In this document: positions 27,985-37,259 of the stretch, piece after piece
How the letters are laid out: each line of letters starts with the position of its first letter
Position numbering within the stretch: the stretch's first letter is position 1
From: Pseudomonas asiatica
Lineage (GTDB): Bacteria; Pseudomonadota; Gammaproteobacteria; Pseudomonadales; Pseudomonadaceae
DNA length: 64,000 nt
Direction: 5' to 3'
NCBI RefSeq assembly: GCF_009932335.1
Contig: NZ_BLJF01000001.1
Coordinates: forward strand, 3,908,501 to 3,972,500
The notes under the pieces: generated by a model
Told to the model about the DNA's origin: nothing
What the model saw: the letters and a program-made list of their open reading frames with translations, nothing else
Databases searched by the model: none
Made by a program: the position numbers and the translations under genes

Positions 27985-28108
27985 TTGACCGCTGACACTT
28001 TTACTTATACCTTTCTCATGCCACTTGTGGCTTCTTTGGAGAGACTGGTCAGGTACCCACCGTAGAAGTCCCCAGGCAACGGCCTCGCCTTTTGGCGAGG
28101 CCGTTTTT
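27985..28108 (+). ncRNA. Candidate small RNA with intrinsic terminator
   Basis: A strong terminator (28081-28108) has no gene upstream on its strand: the nearest plus-strand gene ends more than 9 kb away and pcaR points the other way. TTGACC at 27985-27990 and TTATAC at 28005-28010 could be promoter elements, though their 14-bp spacing is short, so the 5' end is uncertain (around 28015). The predicted transcript is roughly 95 nt. I do not recognise it as a known RNA family. Confidence 0.4.
28081..28108 (+). terminator. Strong intrinsic terminator downstream of pcaR region
   Basis: GGCCTCGCC, loop TTTT, GGCGAGGCC, then GTTTTTC: a perfect 9-bp GC-rich stem with T tail reading plus. It ends the candidate small RNA. 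Confidence 0.88.
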
Positions 28109-28411
28109 CATTACCCTCCCGGTCGACTGTCCCGCTGCTGCACTGCAACGAACTTTTGTCCGTATTGCCTTTCAAACTTGTACGAAAGGCCCAAACTGTC
28201 ATCGAATGCATTCCATTACTTGCGTCTTGTGATGTCAGGGTTGGGTAAATTACGATGTTCGGCGAATATCGATTGCTATAATCGATTGCGCAGGCCTCGA
28301 CGATGCCGTGGTAATGGAACCCTCCGCTGTATCAAGCCGTTGCGGCCAGCAAGGCATGTGCACGCTGCACAACGCTTAACAACTGTCATCAAACTTAATT
28401 CAGGTACTACT

Positions 28412-28612
28412 GTGACGAAAGATGAACTGCGCGCGGAACTCGAGCGCCAGGCTGAACGTTACAAGGATGTTTATGGTGGCGAAGTCACCACTTACGCCGC
28501 ACAACCGGATCCGGAACGCAAACCTTGGCGCAAGCGCGCCAGCGTGCGCGACCAGGCCTTCAGCCAGGAACTGGAACGTATGGAAAAGGAACTGCGCAGC
28601 GACACTCCCTGA
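28412..28612 (+). CDS. Conserved small acidic/basic protein of unknown function
   Basis: 66 residues from a GTG start at 28412, with AGGT nearby as ribosome binding site. The sequence begins with a charged helix ([20 protein letters not shown]) and ends with another ([14 protein letters not shown]), joined by a proline-rich stretch. Amphipathic charged helices suggest a soluble oligomer or partner protein. I do not recognise a named family. It precedes pitA on the same strand by 311 bp. Confidence 0.65.
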   Translation: MTKDELRAELERQAERYKDVYGGEVTTYAAQPDPERKPWRKRASVRDQAFSQELERMEKELRSDTP

Positions 28613-28923
28613 CCCGGGACCACGCCAGCGCGTCGTCGCCCGGCCAGCCCGGGCGCGGTCGATCTTTACTGTCCGGCCGAAGGTGAAATGGAATTACACA
28701 AATTTCATACGCCCGTTTGAAAAGAAGCGAAGCGGCTTTTTTTCCAGCTTTTTGCCGGTTTTCGCCAGCTTTTACGCGCTTTAGCGGATATTTCCCTGCC
28801 GGCACGTCGCACCGTGCACATCACGCTCGCGTCAGGAAGATTGCCGTCGGTCTGTCGCAAATGCATCGATTGCCAACGTTTTCTGGCATAATCCCGCCCC
28901 CCTAAGACCGCCAGACAACCTTC
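28613..28923. other. T-rich intergenic region before pitA
   Basis: 311 bp without a gene. A weak hairpin (AAGC, loop, GCTT at 28725-28738) followed by seven T may end the small upstream gene. Further on there are repeated GCTTTT tracts, and a CATAAT (28887-28892) could be the pitA -10, though no good -35 is present. Confidence 0.5.
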
Positions 28924-30396
28924 ATGATCGAATTATTCAGCGGACTGGATGCCTGGGTGTTGGTGAGCCTGCTGCTCGCCTTGACCTTCGTGCTCGCCTT
29001 CGAGTTCATCAATGGCTTTCATGACACCGCCAACGCGGTAGCTACCGTCATCTATACCAAAGCCATGCCGCCGCACCTCGCCGTGTTCTTCTCCGGCGTG
29101 TTCAACTTCCTTGGCGTTCTGCTCGGCGGTGTCGGGGTGGCCTATGCCATCGTGCACCTGCTGCCAGTAGAGCTGCTGATCAATGTGAACACCGGACACG
29201 GCCTGGCCATGGTCTTCTCGCTGCTGGCTGCGGCCATCACCTGGAACCTGGGCACCTGGTACTTCGGTATCCCCGCCTCCAGCTCGCACACGCTGATCGG
29301 CTCCATCCTCGGCGTCGGCCTGGCCAACGCCCTGATCAACGACATCCCGCTGGGCGACGGTGTCAACTGGCAGAAGGCTATCGACATCGCCATGTCGCTG
29401 GTGGTCTCGCCGATGGCCGGCTTCGCCGTTGCCGCTATGGTGCTGATCGGCCTCAAGTGGTGGCGCCCGCTGTCGAAGATGCACAAGACCCCCGAGCAGC
29501 GCCGCAAGCTCGACGACAAGAAGCACCCACCGTTCTGGAACCGCCTGGTACTGGTGGTTTCGGCCATGGGTGTGAGCTTCGTGCACGGCTCCAACGACGG
29601 CCAGAAAGGCATCGGCCTGATCATGCTGGTGCTGATCGGTATCGTCCCGGCCAAATTCGTCCTCGACCTGAACAGCACCACCTACCAGATCGAGCGTACC
29701 CGCGACGCCACCTTGCACATGAGCCAGTTCTACCAGCGCAACGCCGCCACCCTGGGCGAGTTCCTGGCACTGGGCAAGGCCAAGTCCAGCGACCTGCCGG
29801 AGCAGTTCAGCTGCAACCCGCAGCAGACCGAGCCGACCATTGCCGCGCTGCAGTCCTCGCTGCAGGGCGTGACCGACTACCACAGCCTGAGTGCCGACAA
29901 GCGTGTCGAAGTGCGCCGCTACCTGCTGTGCCTGGACGACACGGCGAAGAAGGTCGGCAAGCTGCCAGGTCTGGAAGCCCGTGAAAAGGCCGATCTGGAA
30001 AAACTGCGCAAAGACCTGACCGCCACTACCGAGTACGCCCCGTTCTGGGTGATCGTGGCCGTCGCCCTGGCCCTGGGCCTGGGTACCATGGTCGGCTGGA
30101 AGCGCGTGGTACTGACCGTTGGCGAGAAGATCGGCAAGCAGGGCATGACCTATGCCCAGGGCATGTCGGCACAGATCACCGCGGCCTGTGCCATCGGCAT
30201 GGCCAACATCTTCGCCCTGCCGGTATCGACCACCCACGTGCTGTCGTCCGGTGTGGCCGGCACCATGGTCGCCAACAAGAGCGGCCTGCAAGGCGGCACC
30301 GTGAAGACCATCCTGCTGGCCTGGGTACTGACCCTGCCTGCGTCGATGGGCCTGGCGGCCGGCCTGTTCTGGCTGGCGTCCAAAGCCATTGGCTGA
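28924..30396 (+). CDS. pitA: Low-affinity inorganic phosphate transporter, PiT family
   Basis: 490 residues with about 10 transmembrane helices. The duplicated PiT signatures are GFHDTANAVATVIYTKAM near residue 35 and VSFVHGSNDGQKGIGL in the second half. Between the halves lies a long soluble loop (about residues 250-370). It couples metal-phosphate import to protons at the inner membrane. A terminator follows 20 bp after the stop. Confidence 0.95.
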   Translation: MIELFSGLDAWVLVSLLLALTFVLAFEFINGFHDTANAVATVIYTKAMPPHLAVFFSGVFNFLGVLLGGVGVAYAIVHLLPVELLINVNTGHGLAMVFSLLAAAITWNLGTWYFGIPASSSHTLIGSILGVGLANALINDIPLGDGVNWQKAIDIAMSLVVSPMAGFAVAAMVLIGLKWWRPLSKMHKTPEQRRKLDDKKHPPFWNRLVLVVSAMGVSFVHGSNDGQKGIGLIMLVLIGIVPAKFVLDLNSTTYQIERTRDATLHMSQFYQRNAATLGEFLALGKAKSSDLPEQFSCNPQQTEPTIAALQSSLQGVTDYHSLSADKRVEVRRYLLCLDDTAKKVGKLPGLEAREKADLEKLRKDLTATTEYAPFWVIVAVALALGLGTMVGWKRVVLTVGEKIGKQGMTYAQGMSAQITAACAIGMANIFALPVSTTHVLSSGVAGTMVANKSGLQGGTVKTILLAWVLTLPASMGLAAGLFWLASKAIG

Positions 30397-30415
30397 GTGA
30401 TACCGCAATAAGAAG

Positions 30416-30438
30416 AAGGCGCCCTCGGGCGCCTTTTT
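30416..30438 (+). terminator. Intrinsic terminator of pitA
   Basis: AAGGCGCCC, 2-base loop, GGGCGCCTT and a T run. Confidence 0.9.
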
Positions 30439-30462
30439 CGTATCCGCAAACACACACGCCTC

Positions 30463-30592
30463 TTGTAGGAGCGGCCTTGTGTCGCGAAAGGGCTGCAGAG
30501 CAGCCCCGGCAATTTGCGCATCTGCGCTGAAATCCCGGGGCTGCTTCGCAGCCCTTTCGCGACACAAGGCCGCTCCTACAGGTACAGCGCAG
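30463..30592. repeat. Paired REP (REPIN), GCGGCC flavour
   Basis: TGTAGGAGCGGCCTTGTGTC at the left, its complement at the right, with inner stems GGGCTGCAGAGCAGCCC and GGGGCTGCTTCGCAGCCC. It fills the gap between pitA and the convergent HerA-like gene. Confidence 0.85.
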
Positions 30593-30620
30593 GCCTGTGG
30601 ATGGGGCCGGTACAGGCAAC

Positions 30621-32096
30621 CTACCTTTTCTTGCCCCCCAGCAACGACCCCATCAACCCTCGCACCAACTGCCGCCCCAACTGGTTGGCCGCCTGGCGCA
30701 CCGCCGACTTGATTGCCTGCCCTGCCGCACTCTGCAAGAACTCACCAGCCTTGTCGGCAAAGCTCTCTTCATCCGCCTTGGGTTGCGGCACGGGCTCCAC
30801 CGGCTCGCCCTTGCGCTGGGTCAGCATCTCATAGGCCGATTCACGGTCCACCGGCTTGTCGTAACGCCCCGCCAGCGGCGAATTGGCAATCAGCGCACTG
30901 CGCTCAGCCGCGCTCAACGGCCCGATACGCGACTGCGGCGGTGCAATCAGCACACGTTGCACCATCGCTGGCGTGCCCTTCTCTTCCAGTGTCCCCACCA
31001 GCGCCTCGCCAATACCCAGATCGGTCAGCACCGCCAGGGTGTCGAACACCGGGTTGGGGCGGAAGCCATCAGCCACCGCCCGCAGCGACTTCTGCTCCTT
31101 GGCGGTAAACGCCCGCAAGCCATGCTGAATGCGCAAGCCCAACTGGGCCAGCACCGCATCTGGCAAGTCCCCCGGCGACTGGGTGACGAAGTACACACCC
31201 ACGCCCTTGGAACGAATCAGCCGCACCACCTGCTCCAGGCGATCCTGCAATGCCTTGGGTGTATCGTTGAACAACAAGTGCGCTTCATCGAAGAACAACG
31301 CCAGCACCGGCTTATCGGCATCACCGCGCTCGGGCAGTTGCTCGAACAACTCGGCCAGCAGCCACAACAGGAAGGTCGCGTACACCTTCGGTGCATCGTG
31401 AACCAACCGGCTGGCGTCCAGCAGGTGGATACGCCCACGGCCATCCGGGTCTGGCCGCAGGAGGTCCTCGAGCTGCAACCCCGGTTCACCGAACAACGCC
31501 TCGGCGCCCTGCTGCTCCAGGGTCGCCAACCGGCGCAAAAGCGCCTGAGTGGAGGCCGTTGTCATCAGCGCGCTGTCTTCGCCCAGCAGTTGCGGGTTGT
31601 CCTTCAGGTGCGCGAGCAGCGCCTTGAGGTCCTTGAGGTCCAGCAGCAGCAGGCCTTCACGGTCGGCTACCTTGAACGCCGCATACAGCGCCGCCTGTTG
31701 GCTGTCGGTCAGTTCCAACAGGTTGCCCAGCAGCAGCGGCCCCATTTCACTGAGGGTGGTACGCAGCGGGTGGCCGGACTGCCCGGCAATGTCCCACAGG
31801 CTCACCGGGTAAGCCTGGGGCCTGTGCCCCAGCCAGGGCATGCCGGCGATGCGCTCGGCCACCTTGCCTTGCGGCGCACCAGCAGCGCCCAGGCCGCACA
31901 GGTCGCCTTTGACATCGGCGGCGAACACCGCAACCCCCGCGTCACTGAACGCTTCCGCCAGATGCTGCAAGGTGACGGTCTTGCCAGTACCCGTAGCGCC
32001 CGCTACCAGGCCATGGCGGTTGGCCAACCTCATAGCTTGCCCAACCGGCTGGCCATCCGGGCCAGCACCTACAACGATGGTCGAAATTTCCGACAT
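30621..32096 (-). CDS. HerA-like P-loop ATPase (DUF853 family)
   Basis: 491 residues. Walker A is GATGTGKT at about 33-40 and Walker B is ALFFDEAHLLF at about 260. The DUF853 C-terminus ends with a glycine/lysine-rich tail (LMGSLLGGKKR). The family belongs to the HerA/FtsK superfamily of DNA-pumping ATPases and is often labelled nucleoside-triphosphate hydrolase YjgR. In E. coli and Pseudomonas the cellular role is not established. It is single-gene here, divergent from the chemoreceptor. Confidence 0.9.
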   Translation of the reverse strand: MSEISTIVVGAGPDGQPVGQAMRLANRHGLVAGATGTGKTVTLQHLAEAFSDAGVAVFAADVKGDLCGLGAAGAPQGKVAERIAGMPWLGHRPQAYPVSLWDIAGQSGHPLRTTLSEMGPLLLGNLLELTDSQQAALYAAFKVADREGLLLLDLKDLKALLAHLKDNPQLLGEDSALMTTASTQALLRRLATLEQQGAEALFGEPGLQLEDLLRPDPDGRGRIHLLDASRLVHDAPKVYATFLLWLLAELFEQLPERGDADKPVLALFFDEAHLLFNDTPKALQDRLEQVVRLIRSKGVGVYFVTQSPGDLPDAVLAQLGLRIQHGLRAFTAKEQKSLRAVADGFRPNPVFDTLAVLTDLGIGEALVGTLEEKGTPAMVQRVLIAPPQSRIGPLSAAERSALIANSPLAGRYDKPVDRESAYEMLTQRKGEPVEPVPQPKADEESFADKAGEFLQSAAGQAIKSAVRQAANQLGRQLVRGLMGSLLGGKKR

Positions 32097-32112
32097 CTCT
32101 TAAATCCTCTGC

Positions 32113-32140
32113 TCAAGCTTTACCGTAATTCGGCCGATAC
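32113..32140 (+). promoter_or_regulatory. Sigma-28 (FliA)-like promoter of the chemoreceptor gene
   Basis: TCAAGCTT (32113-32120), 12 bp, GCCGATAC (32133-32140) resembles the FliA consensus TAAAGTTT-N11-GCCGATAA (6/8 and 7/8 matches). Flagellar sigma control is usual for chemoreceptor genes. It lies about 125 bp before the start codon. Confidence 0.55.
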
Positions 32141-32265
32141 CTGTGGGTGATATTCGCCTTAATAGAGAGGAACAACCGAAAAGGGACTTTTCGGGATATT
32201 GCACTGCTTTGCGACTCCACGCGTGCAAACGCCTGATATGAAACCTTAGCGGAACCGATTACGCC

Positions 32266-34140
32266 ATGAACAAAAGCCTTCGTTTCAGCCACAAGATTCT
32301 TTTGGCAGCATCACTGATCGTGATACTCGCCTTCAGCCTTTTCACGCTCTACAACGATTACCTCCAGCGTAATGCGATCCGCGAGGACCTCGAGAACTAT
32401 CTGGCTGAAATGGGCGCTTCCACTTCGACCAATATCCGCAACCTGTTCGAAGGCCGTATCAAGCTGGTGGAAAACCTGGCACAGAACATAGCCCAGGACC
32501 CGACCAACGCCGAAACCCTGATGGGCCAGAATGCGCTGATCTCGAGCTTTCTCACGGTTTACGTGGGCAAGGTCGACGGTGGCTTCAGCGTGCGTCCTGA
32601 CACGAAGATGCCTGACGGCTACGACCCACGTATCCGTCCCTGGTACAAGGACGGCATGAACGCCGCAGGCCCGATCCTGACCGAGCCATACATCGACATG
32701 GCCACCAACAGGATGGTCATCGGCATCATCAACAAAGTGTCCGGCAGTGTCGGTGTCGTCGGTGGCGACCTGGCCCTGGACGGCCTGGCGCAGATCATCA
32801 ACTCGCTGAACTTCGGCGGCATGGGCTATGCCTTCCTGGTCAACGATCAAGGCAAGATCTTGGTGCACCCGGACAAAGACCTGGTGATGAAGTCGCTGTC
32901 GGACCTGTTCCCGCAGCACACGCCGAAACTGAGCGGTGAGCTGACCGAAGTGCAGAGCGACGGCCAGGCCCGCCTGCTGACCTTCACCCCGATCACCGGC
33001 CTGCCGTCGGCCAACTGGTACATCGGCCTGTCGGTGGACAAGGACAAGGCCTTCTCGATGCTGAGCACCTTCCGCACGTCAGCGGTGATCGCCACGCTGG
33101 TGGCGGTGGTGATCATCATCGGCCTGCTCGGGCTGCTGATCCGCGTGCTGATGCAGCCGCTGCACACCATGACCCGTGCCATGGAAGATATTGCCGAGGG
33201 TGAAGGCGACCTGACCAAGCGCCTGCGCATCCACAACCATGACGAGTTCGGCGTCCTGGGCAGCGCCTTCAACCGTTTTGTCGAACGTATACACAGTTCG
33301 ATCCGCGAAGTGTCCTCGGCCACCGAGCAGGTCAACGAAGTTGCCCTGCGGGTCATCAGTGCCTCGAACTCGTCGATGACCAACTCCGACGAACAGTCCA
33401 ACCGTACCAACAGCGTGGCCGCCGCCATCAACGAACTGGGCGCCGCCGCCCAGGAAATTGCCGGCAACGCCGCCCAGGCCTCGCAGCACGCCAGTTCGGC
33501 GCGGTTGCTGGCCGAAGAAGGGCAGCAGGTGGTGGAACGCAACATTGCGGCAATGAACCGCCTGTCCGACCTGATCGTCACTTCCAGCGCGCACATCGAG
33601 ACGCTGAACAGCAAGACCGTCAACATCGGTCAGATCCTTGAGGTGATCACCAGCATTTCCCAGCAGACCAACCTGCTGGCGCTGAACGCGGCCATCGAAG
33701 CGGCCCGTGCCGGTGAAGCCGGGCGTGGTTTTGCCGTAGTCGCCGATGAAGTACGCAACCTGGCGCACCGCACCCAGGAGTCGGCGCAACAGGTGCAGAC
33801 CATGATCGAAGAACTGCAGGTCGGCGCGCGCGAATCGGTCGAGACCATGGACCAGAGCCAGCGCCACAGCCAGGACAGCATGCAGATCGCCAACCAGGCC
33901 GGTGAACGGCTGGACAGCGTTACCGTGCGCATCGGCGAGATCGACGGCATGAACCAGTCGGTAGCCACCGCCACCGAAGAGCAGACCGCCGTGGTCGAAG
34001 CGATCAACATGGACATCAACGAAATCAACATGCTCAACCAGGAGGGCGTGGAAAACCTGCAGGCCACCCTGCGCGCCTGCTCCGACCTGGAGCAGCAGGC
34101 CGGCCGCCTGAAGCACCTGGTGGGCAGCTTCCGCATCTGA
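32266..34140 (+). CDS. mcpG: Methyl-accepting chemotaxis protein with dCache sensor (McpG-like)
   Basis: 624 residues. TM1 is at about 10-30, then a periplasmic dCache ligand domain (about 35-265), TM2 at about 270-296, a HAMP domain, and the cytoplasmic signalling domain whose conserved tip contains [20 protein letters not shown] near residue 470. The dCache segment has the amino-acid-binding-like [17 protein letters not shown] and [16 protein letters not shown]. Gene order (pitA, HerA-like, MCP, glycan operon) matches the P. putida KT2440 locus of McpG, a GABA receptor; that ligand is inferred from synteny. Confidence 0.92.
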   Translation: MNKSLRFSHKILLAASLIVILAFSLFTLYNDYLQRNAIREDLENYLAEMGASTSTNIRNLFEGRIKLVENLAQNIAQDPTNAETLMGQNALISSFLTVYVGKVDGGFSVRPDTKMPDGYDPRIRPWYKDGMNAAGPILTEPYIDMATNRMVIGIINKVSGSVGVVGGDLALDGLAQIINSLNFGGMGYAFLVNDQGKILVHPDKDLVMKSLSDLFPQHTPKLSGELTEVQSDGQARLLTFTPITGLPSANWYIGLSVDKDKAFSMLSTFRTSAVIATLVAVVIIIGLLGLLIRVLMQPLHTMTRAMEDIAEGEGDLTKRLRIHNHDEFGVLGSAFNRFVERIHSSIREVSSATEQVNEVALRVISASNSSMTNSDEQSNRTNSVAAAINELGAAAQEIAGNAAQASQHASSARLLAEEGQQVVERNIAAMNRLSDLIVTSSAHIETLNSKTVNIGQILEVITSISQQTNLLALNAAIEAARAGEAGRGFAVVADEVRNLAHRTQESAQQVQTMIEELQVGARESVETMDQSQRHSQDSMQIANQAGERLDSVTVRIGEIDGMNQSVATATEEQTAVVEAINMDINEINMLNQEGVENLQATLRACSDLEQQAGRLKHLVGSFRI

Positions 34141-34157
34141 CAAGTGCTACTCCTCTC

Positions 34158-34255
34158 TTTGTAGGAGCAGCCTTGTGCTGCGAAGAGGCCAGTACAGGCA
34201 ATACAACTGTGTTGCCTTCTCTGGCCCCTTCGCAGCACAAGGCTGCTCCTACAAC
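34158..34255. repeat. Paired REP (REPIN), GCAGCC flavour
   Basis: TGTAGGAGCAGCCTTGTGCT at the left and its inverted partner ending GCTGCTCCTACAAC at the right, about 40 bp apart, between the chemoreceptor and glycosyltransferase genes. Confidence 0.85.
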
Positions 34256-34391
34256 GCTTGTGCAGCCTACCCTCTTCCCAACCCCACCCAACCCCGATCG
34301 AACAAACTATCCTTCTGATAGGTCAACCTTTAGGCGCGTCATCGCCGGCCCGTTAACGCCGGATGACAGACCCGAAGACGATCCCGGAGGG

Positions 34392-35513
34392 ATGCTGATC
34401 GTGCACATCGCCGACATCACCATGTTCTACGCCCCCGCCAGTGGTGGCGTACGTACCTATCTTGATGCCAAACACCACCGCCTCGACGCCATCCAGGGCG
34501 TCCGCCACAGCTTGCTGATACCCGGTGCCAGCGCCCAGCACGCCGATGGCATATACCAGGTGCCCGCACCGCCACTGCCGTTCGGCAATGGCTACCGCTT
34601 CCCGGTACGCCTGGCCCCTTGGTGCAATGTGCTGCGCAGGCTCAAGCCCGACCTGATCGAAGTCGGCGACCCCTACCTGACCGCCTGGGCTGCGCTGGAA
34701 GCGCGGCGCAAGCTCGATGTGCCGGTAATCGGCTTCTACCATTCCGACCTGCCGCTGCTGGTCAGCAACCGCATGGGCAACTGGTTCACCCCCAATGTCG
34801 AGGCCTATGTCAGCAAGCTGTACGGCAATTTCGACCGGGTCCTGGCCCCCAGCCAGGTCATGGCAGACAAGTTGCGCCGCCTGGGCGTGCGCGATGTGCA
34901 CGTGCAGCGCCTGGGCGTCGACCTGGCCACCTTCCACCCCAACCAGCGCGACCCGCAGCTGCGTGCCGAACTGGGTATTGCCGAAACCAGTCGCCTGCTG
35001 ATCTACGCCGGCCGTGGCTCGCGAGAAAAGAACCTGCCGGTGCTGCTCGACTGCATGCAGCACCTGGGCCACCCCTACCACTTGCTGTTGGTGGGTTCGA
35101 ACATGCCGGCCAACGTACCGCGGAACGTCAGTGTGATCGATCACTTCTGCCCGGCACCGGAAGTCGCCCGGCTGATGGCCAGCGCCGACCTGCTGGTGCA
35201 TGCCGGTGACCAGGAAACCTTCGGCCTGGTCATTCTCGAAGCGATGGCCAGCGCCACGCCGGTAGTGGCCGTGCGCGCAGGTGCTTTCGGCGAAATCGTC
35301 AACGAACAATGCGGGCGCTTGTGCCGCCCCAACGATAGCCAGGCCATGGCGACGGCCGTGCAAGAGGCGTTCGAAGCCGGTGTGCGCACGCTTGGGGTAC
35401 AGGCCCGTCGCCATGCCGAGCAGCACTATTCGTGGGACAACGTCGTCGCCGGCCTGCTGCAACACTACCAGGCTGTGCTCGGCCACCAGCCACAGGTACG
35501 TGCCCATGGCTGA
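34392..35513 (+). CDS. Glycosyltransferase, family 4 (GT-B fold)
   Basis: 373 residues. The N-terminal half is the GT4 acceptor domain (HIADITMFYAPASGGVRTYL, glycine loop), and the C-terminal half is the nucleotide-sugar domain with the EX7E motif in DQETFGLVILEAMASA. The ATG at 34392 follows GGAGGG. Downstream, the DUF2334 deacetylase starts inside its end (8-bp overlap), and the flippase-like gene overlaps that one in turn, so all three form one operon. Substrate unknown; a lipid- or polysaccharide-linked glycan is likely. Confidence 0.9.
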   Translation: MLIVHIADITMFYAPASGGVRTYLDAKHHRLDAIQGVRHSLLIPGASAQHADGIYQVPAPPLPFGNGYRFPVRLAPWCNVLRRLKPDLIEVGDPYLTAWAALEARRKLDVPVIGFYHSDLPLLVSNRMGNWFTPNVEAYVSKLYGNFDRVLAPSQVMADKLRRLGVRDVHVQRLGVDLATFHPNQRDPQLRAELGIAETSRLLIYAGRGSREKNLPVLLDCMQHLGHPYHLLLVGSNMPANVPRNVSVIDHFCPAPEVARLMASADLLVHAGDQETFGLVILEAMASATPVVAVRAGAFGEIVNEQCGRLCRPNDSQAMATAVQEAFEAGVRTLGVQARRHAEQHYSWDNVVAGLLQHYQAVLGHQPQVRAHG

Positions 35514-36270
35514 GCCGCTACCGGCATCGCGCAGCCTGATGCTGGTGCTGCACGATGTCGCGCCCGAAACCTGGCCCGACTACCAGCCCTTCGTCCAGGC
35601 CGTCGACGCCATCGGCGGCATCCCCATGACCTGGCTGGTGGTGCCGGACTTTCACCACCGCAACCCGCTGCAACGCTCGCCTACCTTCTGCCGCTTGCTC
35701 GAACGGCGCCTGGCCCAGGGCGACGAGCTTGCCCTGCACGGTTTCTACCATGCCGACAGCGGGCCACCACCGCGCACACCCGGCGAATACTTCATGCGCC
35801 GCATCTATACCCACGAAGGGGAATTCTACGCCCTTGACCAGCAGCAGGCCCTGCAACGACTGGAGCACGGCCTGGCACTGTTCGCCCAGCAGGGCTGGCC
35901 AGTGGCAGGCTTCGTCGCGCCTGCCTGGCTGATGAGCGAAGGCACCCGCCAGGCACTGCGCCGTCTGCCGCTGCGCTACACCAGCACGCCACAGCACCTG
36001 TATCGTTTACCGGACTTCACCGCGATCAAGGCCCCAGGGCTTGTCTGGAGTGCACGCAGCGCCTGGCGCCGTGGCCTGTCACGGGTGCTGTGCGACTGGC
36101 AATGCCGGCGCTGGCGCGACGCCCAGACCCTGCGCCTGGGCCTGCACCCGGTGGACATGCGCCATCGCGCGTCCCGCGACTATTGGCTGAACACCTTGCA
36201 CACGCTACTGGCACAGGGCCGAGAGCCGCTGACCAAATCCACCTGGCTCGACCGCCAGGCCAGCGTATGA
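35506..36270 (+). CDS. Polysaccharide deacetylase-like protein (DUF2334)
   Basis: 254 residues of the DUF2334 branch of the NodB-type deacetylase superfamily. The metal-site strand is LMLVLHDVAPETWPDY (residues 11-26), followed by MTWLVVPDFHHRN and by LALHGFYHADSGPPPRTPGE, which holds the HxxxH-like motif. The start ATG overlaps the glycosyltransferase end by 8 bp. It may remove acetyl groups from the glycan made by its neighbours. Activity is inferred from the fold only. Confidence 0.88.
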   Translation: MAEPLPASRSLMLVLHDVAPETWPDYQPFVQAVDAIGGIPMTWLVVPDFHHRNPLQRSPTFCRLLERRLAQGDELALHGFYHADSGPPPRTPGEYFMRRIYTHEGEFYALDQQQALQRLEHGLALFAQQGWPVAGFVAPAWLMSEGTRQALRRLPLRYTSTPQHLYRLPDFTAIKAPGLVWSARSAWRRGLSRVLCDWQCRRWRDAQTLRLGLHPVDMRHRASRDYWLNTLHTLLAQGREPLTKSTWLDRQASV

Positions 36271-37259
36271 ACCGCCTGGCCTGGCTGGCCCTGGCACTGC
36301 TGGGTGCCATGCTGGTACCGGCACTGCTCGGTGGCAGCGAGCTGCTACCGAGGCTGCAGCGCTTCGCCCCCAGCCTCATGCTGACCCTGCTGGGCATGAT
36401 CCTGCTTTGCTGGGTCATCAACGCCATCCGCTTGCGCCTGTTGCTCGGCCAGCAAGGAGCAAGGCTTGGGCGCCTGCGCAGCCTGGGTGTGGTGATGGCT
36501 ACCGAGTTCGCCATCTGTACCACCCCCGGCGGCAGCGGCGGCCCCTTGACCCTGATGGCCCTGCTGGCACGTGACCGGATAGGCCCGGCGCGCAGCGGCG
36601 CGGTGTTTGCCATGGATCAGCTGAACGACCTGGTGTTCTTTTTCTGCGCGATGCTGGCTATTGCCGGTTATGCACTGTTCCACAGCCTGGGCCGCAGCCA
36701 GGAGAGCATGTTGCTGGGCAGCGCGTTGCTGCTGTGCACGGCACTGGCCGGAGTGATCGGCCTGCTGCGCTACCGGCGCACGGTGATGCGCGTGAACGGC
36801 AGGTTGCTGCGCCGCCTGGGCATGAGCCGCCAGCGCAAGCGGCGCTGGGCACGCAAACTGCTACGCTTCATCGATGCACTGGCGCAGACTTGGCGCCTGC
36901 CCAAGCGTACGCTGACCTTGGTGTTCACCCTGACCTGCGCCCACTGGGGCCTGCGCTACAGCGTGTTGTACCTGGTATTGAGGGGGTTGGGGGTAGACCT
37001 GGCGTGGATCCCCAGCTTTTTGGTGCAGATGCTCTCGCTCAGTGCCGGCCAGTTCAGCCTGCTGCCTGGCGGTGCCGGTGCCGCCGAGCTGACTTCGGCC
37101 AGCTTGCTGACGCCACTGGTGGGCAGTTCGACCGCGGCTGCGGCGATCCTGATATGGCGGGCGGTCACTTACTACTTTTATCTGCTGGCGGGTGGGCCGG
37201 TGTTTGTGTGCCTGCTGGCGCGCCCGCTGCTGGCGCGTTGGCGGCGTCAGGCGGGTTGA
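36267..37259 (+). CDS. Lysylphosphatidylglycerol-synthase-type membrane protein (UPF0104/flippase-like)
   Basis: 330 residues with about 8 transmembrane segments. It has the UPF0104 hallmark FAICTTPGGSGGPLTLMALL near residue 80 and LSLSAGQFSLLPGGAGAAEL near 255, typical of AglD/MprF-membrane-domain and YbhN-like proteins, proposed lipid flippases. The ATGA overlap with the deacetylase gene indicates coupled translation. It closes the three-gene glycan unit. A lipid-carrier translocation role is inference. Confidence 0.88.
   Translation: MNRLAWLALALLGAMLVPALLGGSELLPRLQRFAPSLMLTLLGMILLCWVINAIRLRLLLGQQGARLGRLRSLGVVMATEFAICTTPGGSGGPLTLMALLARDRIGPARSGAVFAMDQLNDLVFFFCAMLAIAGYALFHSLGRSQESMLLGSALLLCTALAGVIGLLRYRRTVMRVNGRLLRRLGMSRQRKRRWARKLLRFIDALAQTWRLPKRTLTLVFTLTCAHWGLRYSVLYLVLRGLGVDLAWIPSFLVQMLSLSAGQFSLLPGGAGAAELTSASLLTPLVGSSTAAAAILIWRAVTYYFYLLAGGPVFVCLLARPLLARWRRQAG

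Noticed and set aside
28933..30567. Open frame on the minus strand opposite pitA (about 544 codons)
   Set aside because: A codon-bias shadow of pitA; composition is unlike protein and it runs into the REP element.
34321..34371. PHO-box-like words (GTCA/ATGACAG) before the glycosyltransferase
   Set aside because: Spacing is 16 bp and one word is on the other strand, unlike the 11-bp array before olsB.
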